A stretch of 17,723 nucleotides of DNA, from positions 1-17,723 of the forward strand of contig JADGHI010000022.1 of NCBI GenBank assembly GCA_019689515.1, read 5' to 3'. The notes below the pieces were generated by a model. It was not told the origin of the DNA, made no database searches, and saw nothing but the letters and a program-made list of their open reading frames with translations. This DNA comes from Acetobacteraceae bacterium. Lineage in GTDB: Bacteria; Pseudomonadota; Alphaproteobacteria; Acetobacterales; Acetobacteraceae. Numbering within the stretch: position 1 is the first letter of the stretch; every line of letters starts with the position of its first letter. Below, piece after piece: positions 1-6,262 of this stretch. A program made the translations under genes and the position numbers.

Positions 1-8
1 GCGTGTCG

Positions 9-38
9 CCCCCGCGCCCCCACGCCCCCGGCCCCCCC
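9..38 (-). other. G-quadruplex motif downstream of the enoyl-CoA hydratase-like gene
   Basis: The plus strand carries four C runs of 5, 5, 5 and 7 bases (9-13, 17-21, 25-29, 32-38) separated by 3, 3 and 2 bases. On the minus strand this is four G runs with very short loops, which meets the usual quadruplex pattern of four runs of at least three G with loops of 1-7. It lies 29 bases past the stop codon of the minus-strand gene ending at 67, so it would be in that mRNA's 3' end or form in the DNA. A role in termination or mRNA stability is inference. Confidence 0.55.
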
Positions 39-66
39 GCCGGCCCGGGCGGCACGCGGCCGCGCT

Positions 67-840
67 TCAGGTGCCGGTGAAGCGCGGCTTGCGCTTCTCC
101 AGCCAGGCGGCGCGGCCCTCGGCCATGTCGTTCGAACGCTTCGCCGCGGCCGCGCGGTCGGCGATCGCCTTCAGGTCCGCGTCGCCGCGCGCGATGTCGT
201 TCAGCGCCGCCTTCATGCCCTGCACGGCGAGCGGCGCATTCTCCGCGAGCTTCTCCGCGATCTCGGCCACGCGCGGCATGAGGCGTTCGGGCGGCACCAG
301 CTCGTCCAGGTAGCCGACGCGGAGCAGCTCCTCCGCCTCGAAGCGCTCGGCGAGCAGGAACATGCGCTTCGCGGTGTTGAGGCCGAGCCGGCTGACATAG
401 CGCTGTATGCCGCCAGGGTAGTAGTGCACGCCGAGCCGCGCGGCCGGCATGAACATCGCCATCCCGGTCACGCCGATGCGGAAGTCGCAGGCGAGAGCGA
501 GGTCGGTCGAGCCGCCATAGACGCCGCCATTCAGCGCACAGATGGTAGGCAGGCGCAGGCGCTCCAGCCGGTCGGCGAATTTGGCGAAGGCGTCCTCTTC
601 CTGCGTCTCGCCGGTGCCGAGCGCGCCGATGTGGAAGCCGGAGCTGAACGACTTGCCGGTGGCGGTCAGGATGACGACGCGGAGCGCCGGCTCGGCCTCG
701 ATCCGGTCGAGCAGGCCATTCAGCGCGACCAGGTCGGCTGGCTCGATCCGGTTGTGGACCGCCGGGCGGTTGAGCCGGATGGTGGCGACGACGCCTTCTA
801 TGGTGAGAGTCGGGATTCCACCGGAGTCCGCTGCTGTCAT
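67..840 (-). CDS. Enoyl-CoA hydratase/isomerase (crotonase) family protein, atypical active site
   Basis: A 257-residue protein of normal crotonase length. Family signs: an N-terminal ATIRLNRP strand (19-26), the first oxyanion-hole segment FSSGFHIGAL (65-74), the second GGVYGGSTDLALACD (105-119), and a C-terminal EGRAAWLEKRKPRFTG tail (241-256). The fold binds acyl-CoA and stabilises a thioester enolate. The two hydratase glutamates (Glu144 and Glu164 of rat mitochondrial enoyl-CoA hydratase) align with D113 and A133, so simple hydratase activity is doubtful; an isomerase, hydrolase or other crotonase reaction is possible. The start ATG overlaps the stop of the upstream thioesterase gene by four bases (ATGA) and has a GGGAGG site six bases upstream, so the two genes are probably co-translated. 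Family assignment is sure; reaction and substrate are not. Confidence 0.9.
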   Translation of the reverse strand: MTAADSGGIPTLTIEGVVATIRLNRPAVHNRIEPADLVALNGLLDRIEAEPALRVVILTATGKSFSSGFHIGALGTGETQEEDAFAKFADRLERLRLPTICALNGGVYGGSTDLALACDFRIGVTGMAMFMPAARLGVHYYPGGIQRYVSRLGLNTAKRMFLLAERFEAEELLRVGYLDELVPPERLMPRVAEIAEKLAENAPLAVQGMKAALNDIARGDADLKAIADRAAAAKRSNDMAEGRAAWLEKRKPRFTGT

Positions 841-1286
841 GCCACGCCTCCCTCGCCGTTCTGACGGCTGCTCTCCAGCACCTTCCAGATTCCGCTCGCG
901 GACAGCACCTGCCGTCCGCCGACCGTGAGGTGGCCGCGGACGAAGACCACGGAGCGTGTCTTGCGCACGATCTCGCCGCGCGCCTCGACGAAATCGCCGG
1001 GCATCACGGGGGCGAGGTAGTGCAGGTCGAGCTGGATGGTGGCGCAGCGCAGCGGCCGCACCGCCTCGCGCACCGTCTTGCCCAGCGCATGGTCCATGAT
1101 GCTGGCGAGGATGCCGCCATGCACGACGCCGCGCCCGTTGTTGTGGCGCGGCTCGGTGAGCACGCCATAGGCGCGGCCTGTCTCCCCCTCGCGGCGCGTC
1201 CAGAAGGCGCCGATCGCCTCGGGGAAGCCGGAGTCCGTCATCTTCTCCCAGCCGATGGCGGCCGGATCCTCGACGCGGTTGTACAC
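837..1286 (-). CDS. PaaI family hotdog-fold thioesterase
   Basis: A 149-residue protein of typical length for single-domain hotdog acyl-CoA thioesterases. The signature HNNGRGVVHGGILASIMD (48-65) contains the HGG turn (56-58) and the acidic residue D65 on the hotdog helix; strands such as TIQLDLHYLAPV follow. Such enzymes hydrolyse acyl- or aryl-CoA thioesters in the cytoplasm. The reading frame begins with GTG at 1286, with AAGGAG at 1298-1303 eleven bases upstream; a later in-frame ATG at 1241 would remove the first 15 residues and looks less likely. It is the first gene of a two-gene minus-strand unit with the crotonase-family gene, the pair suggesting processing of one CoA thioester. The substrate cannot be read from the sequence. 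Confidence 0.88.
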   Translation of the reverse strand: MYNRVEDPAAIGWEKMTDSGFPEAIGAFWTRREGETGRAYGVLTEPRHNNGRGVVHGGILASIMDHALGKTVREAVRPLRCATIQLDLHYLAPVMPGDFVEARGEIVRKTRSVVFVRGHLTVGGRQVLSASGIWKVLESSRQNGEGGVA

Positions 1287-1313
1287 GGTGCGGCAGGCTC
1301 CTTATTCCGGTGC

Positions 1314-1342
1314 CTTCTAGGGCCGCCTCCGGCCCCGGACAA
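1314..1342 (-). promoter_or_regulatory. Putative sigma70-type promoter for the thioesterase/crotonase unit
   Basis: On the minus strand TTGTCC (1337-1342) and TAGAAG (1314-1319) are 17 bases apart. Transcription would start near 1307, leaving a short leader with the AAGGAG site at 1298-1303. Each box matches 4 of 6 consensus bases. The -35 overlaps an imperfect GC-rich inverted repeat (about 1329-1350). Confidence 0.35.
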
Positions 1343-1416
1343 GCCGGGCCACTTGCGGGCCGGGCCGGGCCGTGAGTTCATGGTGGCAGAGCAACCATCG
1401 CCGCGAGGAATCGACC

Positions 1417-2607
1417 ATGACCCGGCCGTTCGAAGGCATCCGCATCATCGACGCGACGCATGTGCTGGCGGGACCGTTTGCGGCCTATCAGCTCGCGCTG
1501 CTCGGGGCGGATGTGATCAAGGTCGAGCACCCGGAGGAGCCGGACCAGAGCCGGGACAGCGGCGGCGACCTGGAGCTCAGCCGCCGCAACATGGGAACCT
1601 ATTTCCTGACGCAGGGGTCGAACAAGCGCTCGATCACGCTCGACCTCAAGACCGAGGGCGGGCGCGAGGTGATGCGCCGGCTGCTCGCCGGCGCCGACGT
1701 GCTGGTGGAGAACTATCGCCCCGGCGCCTTCGAGGCGCTCGGCCTCGGCTACGAGGAGGTGTCTAAGTTCAACCCGCGCATCATCTACTGCTCGATCTCG
1801 GCCTTCGGGCAGGGCGGGCCGCGCGGCGTGCAGACGGCCTATGACCACGTGATCCAGGCGACCTCCGGCATCATGGCGACGACCGGCACGCCGGAAGTGA
1901 ACCCGATCAAGTTCGGCTCGCCCGCCATCGACTACGCCACCGGCACGATGGGCGCCTTCGCGCTCTCCGCGGCGCTGTTCCAGCGGGAGAAGACCGGGCG
2001 CGGGCAGCGCATCGACCTCGCCATGCTGGACGTGGCGATGATGATGATGGCCTCGCACCTCACCACCTACATGCGCAATGGCAAGGTGGCGAAGCCCAAC
2101 GGCAACGACCACCTGCACGCGACCAACAGCGCCTACCAGACCAAGGACGGGCTGGTGATGCTGGGGGCGAGCAACCTGCGCCAGCAGAAGCGGCTCTGGG
2201 AGGCGCTCGGCCATCCGGAGATGGCCAAGACCAACAACGAGGCGCGCACCGCCGACCGCGACCGTGAGGCCGCTCTGCTGCGCGAGATCATGCTGACCCG
2301 CACAGCCGACGAGTGGGAGGCCTACCTGCAATCCCGCCACGTGCCCGCGGCGCGGGTGCGGCGTCTGGACGAGGCGATGGCCGATCCCCAGATCGCCACG
2401 CGCGGCGTGGTGCATCGCTTCCCGGAGGGGGCGCCCGGCGTGGACGGGGCGTTCGGCGTGCCGGTCGCGGCATTCAAATTCGCGCATGGCGGGCCGCGGG
2501 TGGACTCGCCGCCGCCGCAGCTCGGCGCGGATACCGAGGCGGTCCTGCGCGAGCTCGGCTACTCGCGCGAGGACATCGCCGCGCTGCGCGCGCAGCGGGC
2601 GATCTGA
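1417..2607 (+). CDS. CaiB/BaiF (class III) CoA-transferase family protein
   Basis: A 396-residue protein of usual family length. Class III CoA transferases move CoA from one carboxylic acid thioester to another through an aspartyl-CoA intermediate. The N-terminal nucleotide-fold segment GIRIIDATHVLAGPFAAYQL (7-26), GADVIKVEHPE (30-40), the NKRSITLDLK segment (69-78) and VLVENYRPGA (95-104) are all classic. The likely nucleophile is D205 in LAMLDVAM (201-208), aligned with Asp169 of formyl-CoA transferase. I chose ATG at 1417 because GAGGAA lies seven bases upstream and the protein then begins directly with the family's MTRPFEGIRI; an in-frame ATG at 1372 would add 15 unlike residues. It is divergent from the thioesterase gene and convergent with the cupin gene (28-base gap). 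Substrate unknown. Confidence 0.93.
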   Translation: MTRPFEGIRIIDATHVLAGPFAAYQLALLGADVIKVEHPEEPDQSRDSGGDLELSRRNMGTYFLTQGSNKRSITLDLKTEGGREVMRRLLAGADVLVENYRPGAFEALGLGYEEVSKFNPRIIYCSISAFGQGGPRGVQTAYDHVIQATSGIMATTGTPEVNPIKFGSPAIDYATGTMGAFALSAALFQREKTGRGQRIDLAMLDVAMMMMASHLTTYMRNGKVAKPNGNDHLHATNSAYQTKDGLVMLGASNLRQQKRLWEALGHPEMAKTNNEARTADRDREAALLREIMLTRTADEWEAYLQSRHVPAARVRRLDEAMADPQIATRGVVHRFPEGAPGVDGAFGVPVAAFKFAHGGPRVDSPPPQLGADTEAVLRELGYSREDIAALRAQRAI

Positions 2608-2635
2608 CGCAGGTGCCGGGGCATGGGCGGCGCGA

Positions 2636-2971
2636 TCAGGCGTCGCCCACCGCGCGGAAGTCGTAGTCGCCGACGCCTTGCAGGTTCAGGAACCGGCAGC
2701 GGCCGCCGTTCAGACCGTGCACGTAGTGTGCGGTCTTCGGCGGCACCGAGTAGCTGTCACCGACCTGCAGCACCTTCTCCGTGCGCGGCGCTCGGGTCTC
2801 GACCACCATCGGGCCCTCGAGGCAGAAGAAGGTGTCGGTGATCTCCGTGTGGTAGTGCCAGGGCACGCATTGCCCGGGGCCGAGCGTGAGGATGGTCGCC
2901 CGCATGTCCTTGCTTTCCATCACGACCTCCCGCTTCTCGAGCGGGTAGGTGCCGCGGACGATGTCGCGCAT
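2636..2971 (-). CDS. Small single-domain cupin protein
   Basis: A 111-residue protein with both cupin motifs. Motif 1 is GPGQCVPWHYHTEITDTFF (31-49), giving metal ligand candidates H39 and H41, with D46 near the place of the usual glutamate. Motif 2 is GDSYSVPPKTAHYVHG (71-86) with H82. It could be a small metal-dependent oxygenase or isomerase, or a ligand-binding protein; the sequence does not decide. The start at 2971 is supported by a strong GGAGGAGG site just upstream on the minus strand; an open frame continues beyond it but is antisense to the dioxygenase gene. It follows the TauD-type dioxygenase by only 20 bases, so the two are very likely co-transcribed and may act on the same compound. 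Confidence 0.85.
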   Translation of the reverse strand: MRDIVRGTYPLEKREVVMESKDMRATILTLGPGQCVPWHYHTEITDTFFCLEGPMVVETRAPRTEKVLQVGDSYSVPPKTAHYVHGLNGGRCRFLNLQGVGDYDFRAVGDA

Positions 2972-2991
2972 GCGTTTGCCTCCTCCAGGCT

Positions 2992-3867
2992 CTAGAAGGG
3001 ACGGTCGCCGGCGATCTGCACGCGCCGCATGTGGCGGCGGAAGGTCGGCGTGTCGTTGACCGCGAGGTGCTTGGTGCACCGGTTGTCCCAGAAGGCGACG
3101 GAGCCCTTGCGCCAGCGGAAGCGGCAGGTGAATTCCGGCCTGTGGCCGTGGTCCATCAGGAACTCCAGCAGTGGCCGGCTCTCCGCCTCCGTCATGCCCT
3201 CGAAGCCGATGCTGTAGGAGTGGTTGACGAAGAGGCATTTCCGCCCGGTCTCGGGGTGGGTGCGAACGACTGGGTGGGTATTGACCGTCTCGCGCCAATC
3301 CGTGTCCTCGCGCACCTTGGTCGAGCGGTAGGCATTCAGGCCCGCCTGCGGCCCGGCGACCTTGCGGTCGGAATGGATGGCGCGCAGCCCCGCGATCAGG
3401 CGCTTCATGCCGTCGGAGAGCGCATCGTAGGCGGCGTACTGGTTGGCGAAGAGGGTGTCGCCGCCATAGGGCGGAACATCGATGGCGTAGAGGATCGCGC
3501 CCATCGGCGGTTCCGCCACCATGGTCGTGTCGGCGTGCCATTCCTCGCCGACGATGCGCTTGTCGCCCGGCTCGCGGCGGATCTCGACGATCTTGGGATC
3601 GGGGCCGGTGCCCTTGAAGTTGGGATGGACGAAGATCTCGCCGAAGCGGCGGGCCAGGGCCTTCTGCTGCTCCGCGTCGAGTGTCTGGTCGTGGAAGAAG
3701 ACGACGCAGTGGTCGAGCAGCGCGCGGCGGATCGCGGCAATGGTCGCGTCGTCGAGGTCGGCGGCAAGGTCAATGCCCTGGATCTCGGCACCGCAGGCGC
3801 CTGCGAGGGGCCGGACATCGAGGGCGACGCTGCTGTGCAAGGTGGCGGCCGCGGCGGTGGCGCTCAT
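2992..3867 (-). CDS. TauD/TfdA family Fe(II)/2-oxoglutarate-dependent dioxygenase
   Basis: A 291-residue cytoplasmic oxygenase of standard length for the TauD/TfdA family, which couples decarboxylation of 2-oxoglutarate to substrate hydroxylation. The iron triad is visible: H111 and D113 in EEWHADTTM (108-116) and the distal H267 in WDNRCTKHLAVND (260-272). R278, eleven residues after H267 as in E. coli TauD (His255/Arg266), is the likely 2-oxoglutarate anchor, followed by HMRRVQIAGDRP. Two starts are possible: GTG at 3873 or ATG at 3867. I prefer ATG because the AGAGGT site lies six bases upstream of it but abuts the GTG. A likely promoter and a hairpin lie between this gene and the upstream RidA gene. 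It precedes the cupin gene. The substrate is not evident; TauD itself acts on taurine, but many relatives do not. Confidence 0.92.
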   Translation of the reverse strand: MSATAAAATLHSSVALDVRPLAGACGAEIQGIDLAADLDDATIAAIRRALLDHCVVFFHDQTLDAEQQKALARRFGEIFVHPNFKGTGPDPKIVEIRREPGDKRIVGEEWHADTTMVAEPPMGAILYAIDVPPYGGDTLFANQYAAYDALSDGMKRLIAGLRAIHSDRKVAGPQAGLNAYRSTKVREDTDWRETVNTHPVVRTHPETGRKCLFVNHSYSIGFEGMTEAESRPLLEFLMDHGHRPEFTCRFRWRKGSVAFWDNRCTKHLAVNDTPTFRRHMRRVQIAGDRPF

Positions 3868-3889
3868 GCTCACACCTCTTCTTGGGCCG

Positions 3890-3910
3890 TTCCCGGCAGG
3901 GCGCCGGGAA
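3890..3910 (-). repeat. Perfect 8-bp inverted repeat in the dioxygenase leader
   Basis: The arms 3890-3897 and 3903-3910 are exact reverse complements separated by five bases. The element lies 22 bases before the dioxygenase ATG and just downstream of the predicted promoter, so it would be in the 5' leader. No T run follows on either strand, which argues against a simple terminator. It could be an operator or a leader hairpin. Confidence 0.55.
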
Positions 3911-3932
3911 GGCTGGTTCCTCCCGTGTGCCG

Positions 3933-3962
3933 AGCCTATGCCCCGGTGCGCCGCCCGGTCAA
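3933..3962 (-). promoter_or_regulatory. Putative sigma70-type promoter for dioxygenase-cupin
   Basis: On the minus strand TTGACC (3957-3962) and TAGGCT (3933-3938) are 18 bases apart. Transcription would begin near 3926, giving a leader of roughly 60 bases that includes the 8-bp inverted repeat. It lies in the 120-base gap after the RidA gene, so the dioxygenase and cupin may be expressed independently of it. Confidence 0.42.
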
Positions 3963-3987
3963 ACCCCGCGCGGCCGGCGGCGTCGCA

Positions 3988-4389
3988 TCACGGTGCGGAC
4001 AGGACGGCGATCGCGCTGATCTCGATGAGCGCATCGGGCGAGGTCATCTTCGTCACCTCGACCATGGTGGAGGCAGGCGGGTTGCCGGTGAAATAGGCGC
4101 GCCGCACCTCGTGGATGCGGTCGAAGTGCTCCATGTTGCGCACATAGACGTCCACGCGGCAGATGTCGTCGAGCGTGCCGCCCGCGGCCTCGACCGCCGC
4201 CTTGAGGTTCTCGCAGACCTGACGCGTCTGGGCCGTGATGTCGCCGATGCCGACGAGCTTTCCGTCCGGCCCCTTCGCCAGCATCCCGGAGATGAACAGA
4301 AGCCGTCCGCGGGCCTCGGTGACCGTCGCCTGCGAGAAATGCCCGCTCGGCCGGGGAAGCCGTTCGGACGTGACCTGCTGCTTTGGCAT
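3988..4389 (-). CDS. RidA family (YjgF/YER057c/UK114) protein lacking the catalytic arginine
   Basis: A 133-residue protein of normal RidA length. Family features are LLFISGMLAKGPDGKLVG (30-47), TAQTRQVCENLKAAVEAAGG (52-71), the RVDVYVRNM strand (78-86) and the C-terminal ALIEISAIAV (120-129). Archetypal RidA hydrolyses reactive enamine/imine intermediates using an arginine (Arg105 in E. coli, in PARSCVEV). Here the matching segment is PASTMVEV and the position is S107. This suggests one of the Rid subfamilies without imine deaminase activity, often found with catabolic genes. GGGAGGA lies just upstream of the ATG. It is divergent from the M28 peptidase gene (115-base gap) and lies in the same direction as the dioxygenase and cupin genes. 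Confidence 0.9.
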   Translation of the reverse strand: MPKQQVTSERLPRPSGHFSQATVTEARGRLLFISGMLAKGPDGKLVGIGDITAQTRQVCENLKAAVEAAGGTLDDICRVDVYVRNMEHFDRIHEVRRAYFTGNPPASTMVEVTKMTSPDALIEISAIAVLSAP

Positions 4390-4416
4390 GGCGTTCCTCC
4401 CTGGCAGGGGACTGTG

Positions 4417-4435
4417 CCGCCGGCCGCGCCGGCGG
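4417..4435. repeat. 8-bp palindrome in the RidA/M28 divergent intergenic region
   Basis: The arms 4417-4424 and 4428-4435 are exact reverse complements with a three-base centre. The element sits in the 115-base region between two divergent genes, where an operator shared by both directions would be expected. It is pure G and C, so chance occurrence in such DNA is not negligible. Confidence 0.4.
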
Positions 4436-4504
4436 GGAAGGGGCCTCGCGCACGGCCCTGCGCGGGCCTATGCTTGACGCATCGCGCCCCGGAGGCACCG
4501 CCGC

Positions 4505-6262
4505 ATGTCCCAGCAGAGCATCATCCAGGCCCTGTCCGTCGATCGCGTACGCGCCGATGTCGAGCGGATCACGACGCAGATTCCCTCGCGCCTCGCCGGC
4601 TCGGAGAACGGCCGGCGCATGGCGGAGTACAGCCGGGACGCACTGCTTGCCGCGGGGGTGCCGGCCGAGGTGCAGGAGACGCCGGGCCTCGTCAGCTTCC
4701 CCGGCAAGGGCGAATTGCAGGTCCTGGCGCCGCAGGAGATCGCGATCGAGGCGAACACGCTCGGCCACAGCGTCCCCACCCTGCCGGAGGGCATCACCGG
4801 CGAGCTGATGGACGTCGCCTCCGGCGCCTTCGAGGAATACGAGGGGCGTGACGCGACCGGGAAGATCACGCTCTCCGAGCTCTCCTACCACCCGGCGCGG
4901 CACGAGAAGCAGCGCATCGCCGCGCTGAAGGGCTCGATCGGCTGCGTGATGATGAACTGGGGGCACCCGGAGAACACCGCGGTGCCCTTCGGCTCGGTGA
5001 AGCCTGCCTGGGGCAACCCGACGCCGGAGGCGATGCGCGACGAGATGCCGACCCTGCCCTGCATCGGCATCGCACGCACCGCGGGGCTGGCGCTGCGCGA
5101 GATGCTGAAGGCCGGGCCGGTGCGCGTGCGGATGCGCGCCCATGTCGAGAACGGCTGGCGTCCGGTGCAGATCACAGTGGGCGAGATCCGTGCACCGAAG
5201 GGCGAGGATTTCGTCGTCGTCGGCGGCCACCAGGATTCCTGGCCCGGGCCGCAGGCCACGGACAACGCCGCGGGCAATGCGGTCATCATGGAGCTTGCGC
5301 GGGTGTTCGCACAGCACCGCGATAAGCTGCGGCGCGGCCTGGTGTTCGGCTTCTGGACCGCGCACGAGACCGGCACGATGGTCGGCTCCTCCTGGTATGT
5401 GGACCGCAACTGGGACCGGCTGCGGCAGCATGCGGTGGCCTATCTGCAGATCGACCAGCCGGGCTGTATCGGCACCTCGCGCTGGGGCACGAGTTCCAAC
5501 GTGGAGCTTCGGCGCTTCCACCAGGCGGTGGAGGCACAGGTGCTCAACGGCATGCCCAATTCCTGGCGCCGCGCGGTGAAGACCGGCGACTCCTCCTTCT
5601 TCGGGCTTGGCGTGCCGATGCTCGCGGGCAACATGGGCTACACCGAGGCGGAGCTGAAGGCGACGGCGCTGGCGACGCTTGGCTGGTGGCACCACTCGCT
5701 CGAGAACACGCTGGATAAGCTCGACTGGTCCCTGATGGCGGTGCATCTCCGGGTGTATGCGGCGTGGCTGTGGGAGCTGTGCACGGCGCCGGTGCTGCCC
5801 TTCGAGTTCGTCTCCGTCGCCGACCAGTTCGTCGAGCGGCTCGGCGCACTTGAGGGTGCGGGCGCGCCGGTCGGCCTGGGCGGGGCGCTGGAGCGGGCGC
5901 GGGAGTTCCGCGCCGCGGCGCAGCGGCTGGACGCGGCCGCGGAGCATTGGCGCGCGCGCTACGCTGGCGGGCTGGAGGACGAGGGACCGGCGGAGGCGCT
6001 GAACGCCTGCCTCAAGCGCCTTTCGCGCCTGCTGGTGCCGCTGGCGAGCACGGCGAAGGGCACCTACGGGCATGATCCATACGGGTACACGCCGCAGGGC
6101 TCGATGATCCCCGCGCTCTACGACGTGCCGCGTCTGCCGAAGCTGGAGGGCGAGGCGCGCTGGCTCCTGGAGACGAAGCTGGTGCGCGAGCGCAACCGTG
6201 TGGCCGATGCGCTGGACGATGCGCGCGGGCTCATCGACGTCACGCTGCGGCAATTGGGCTGA
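4505..6262 (+). CDS. M28 family metallopeptidase with protease-associated-like insert
   Basis: A 585-residue protein resembling the M28B (glutamate carboxypeptidase II-like) peptidases: an N-terminal part with IPSRLAGSENGRRMAEYSRD (24-43), a PA-like insert around 90-220, and the catalytic domain from about 225. The five zinc ligands are identifiable: H242 and D253 in GGHQDSWPGPQATDNAAGN, E288 in WTAHETGTMVGS, D317 in LQIDQPG, and H396 or H397 in WWHHSLENTLDKLD. The residue before E288, the catalytic base (Glu424) of glutamate carboxypeptidase II, is H287. No signal peptide is seen, so it is probably cytoplasmic. The ATG has GGAGG nine bases upstream. Its stop overlaps the next gene's start (TGATG), so it heads an operon with a Bug binding protein and an M81 peptidase. 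It probably hydrolyses an amide or peptide-like bond; substrate unknown. Confidence 0.88.
   Translation: MSQQSIIQALSVDRVRADVERITTQIPSRLAGSENGRRMAEYSRDALLAAGVPAEVQETPGLVSFPGKGELQVLAPQEIAIEANTLGHSVPTLPEGITGELMDVASGAFEEYEGRDATGKITLSELSYHPARHEKQRIAALKGSIGCVMMNWGHPENTAVPFGSVKPAWGNPTPEAMRDEMPTLPCIGIARTAGLALREMLKAGPVRVRMRAHVENGWRPVQITVGEIRAPKGEDFVVVGGHQDSWPGPQATDNAAGNAVIMELARVFAQHRDKLRRGLVFGFWTAHETGTMVGSSWYVDRNWDRLRQHAVAYLQIDQPGCIGTSRWGTSSNVELRRFHQAVEAQVLNGMPNSWRRAVKTGDSSFFGLGVPMLAGNMGYTEAELKATALATLGWWHHSLENTLDKLDWSLMAVHLRVYAAWLWELCTAPVLPFEFVSVADQFVERLGALEGAGAPVGLGGALERAREFRAAAQRLDAAAEHWRARYAGGLEDEGPAEALNACLKRLSRLLVPLASTAKGTYGHDPYGYTPQGSMIPALYDVPRLPKLEGEARWLLETKLVRERNRVADALDDARGLIDVTLRQLG

Noticed and set aside
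1357..1371. Short GGGCC tandem repeat in the thioesterase/CoA-transferase gap.
   Set aside because: Three five-base units are too few to mean anything in DNA of this composition.
67..2607. Crotonase-like protein, thioesterase and CoA transferase as part of the ACAD-SDR-kinase pathway.
   Set aside because: They are more than 11 kb away, in separate units, and nothing in the sequence ties them to that operon.
4469..4479. TATGCT and TTGACG before the M28 gene as promoter boxes.
   Set aside because: Neither has a partner box at 16-18 bases in the right direction, so no complete promoter can be supported for this operon.
3031..4851. Long plus-strand open frame opposite the dioxygenase and RidA genes.
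   Set aside because: It runs across several recognised minus-strand genes and their intergenic regions and has no recognisable domain.
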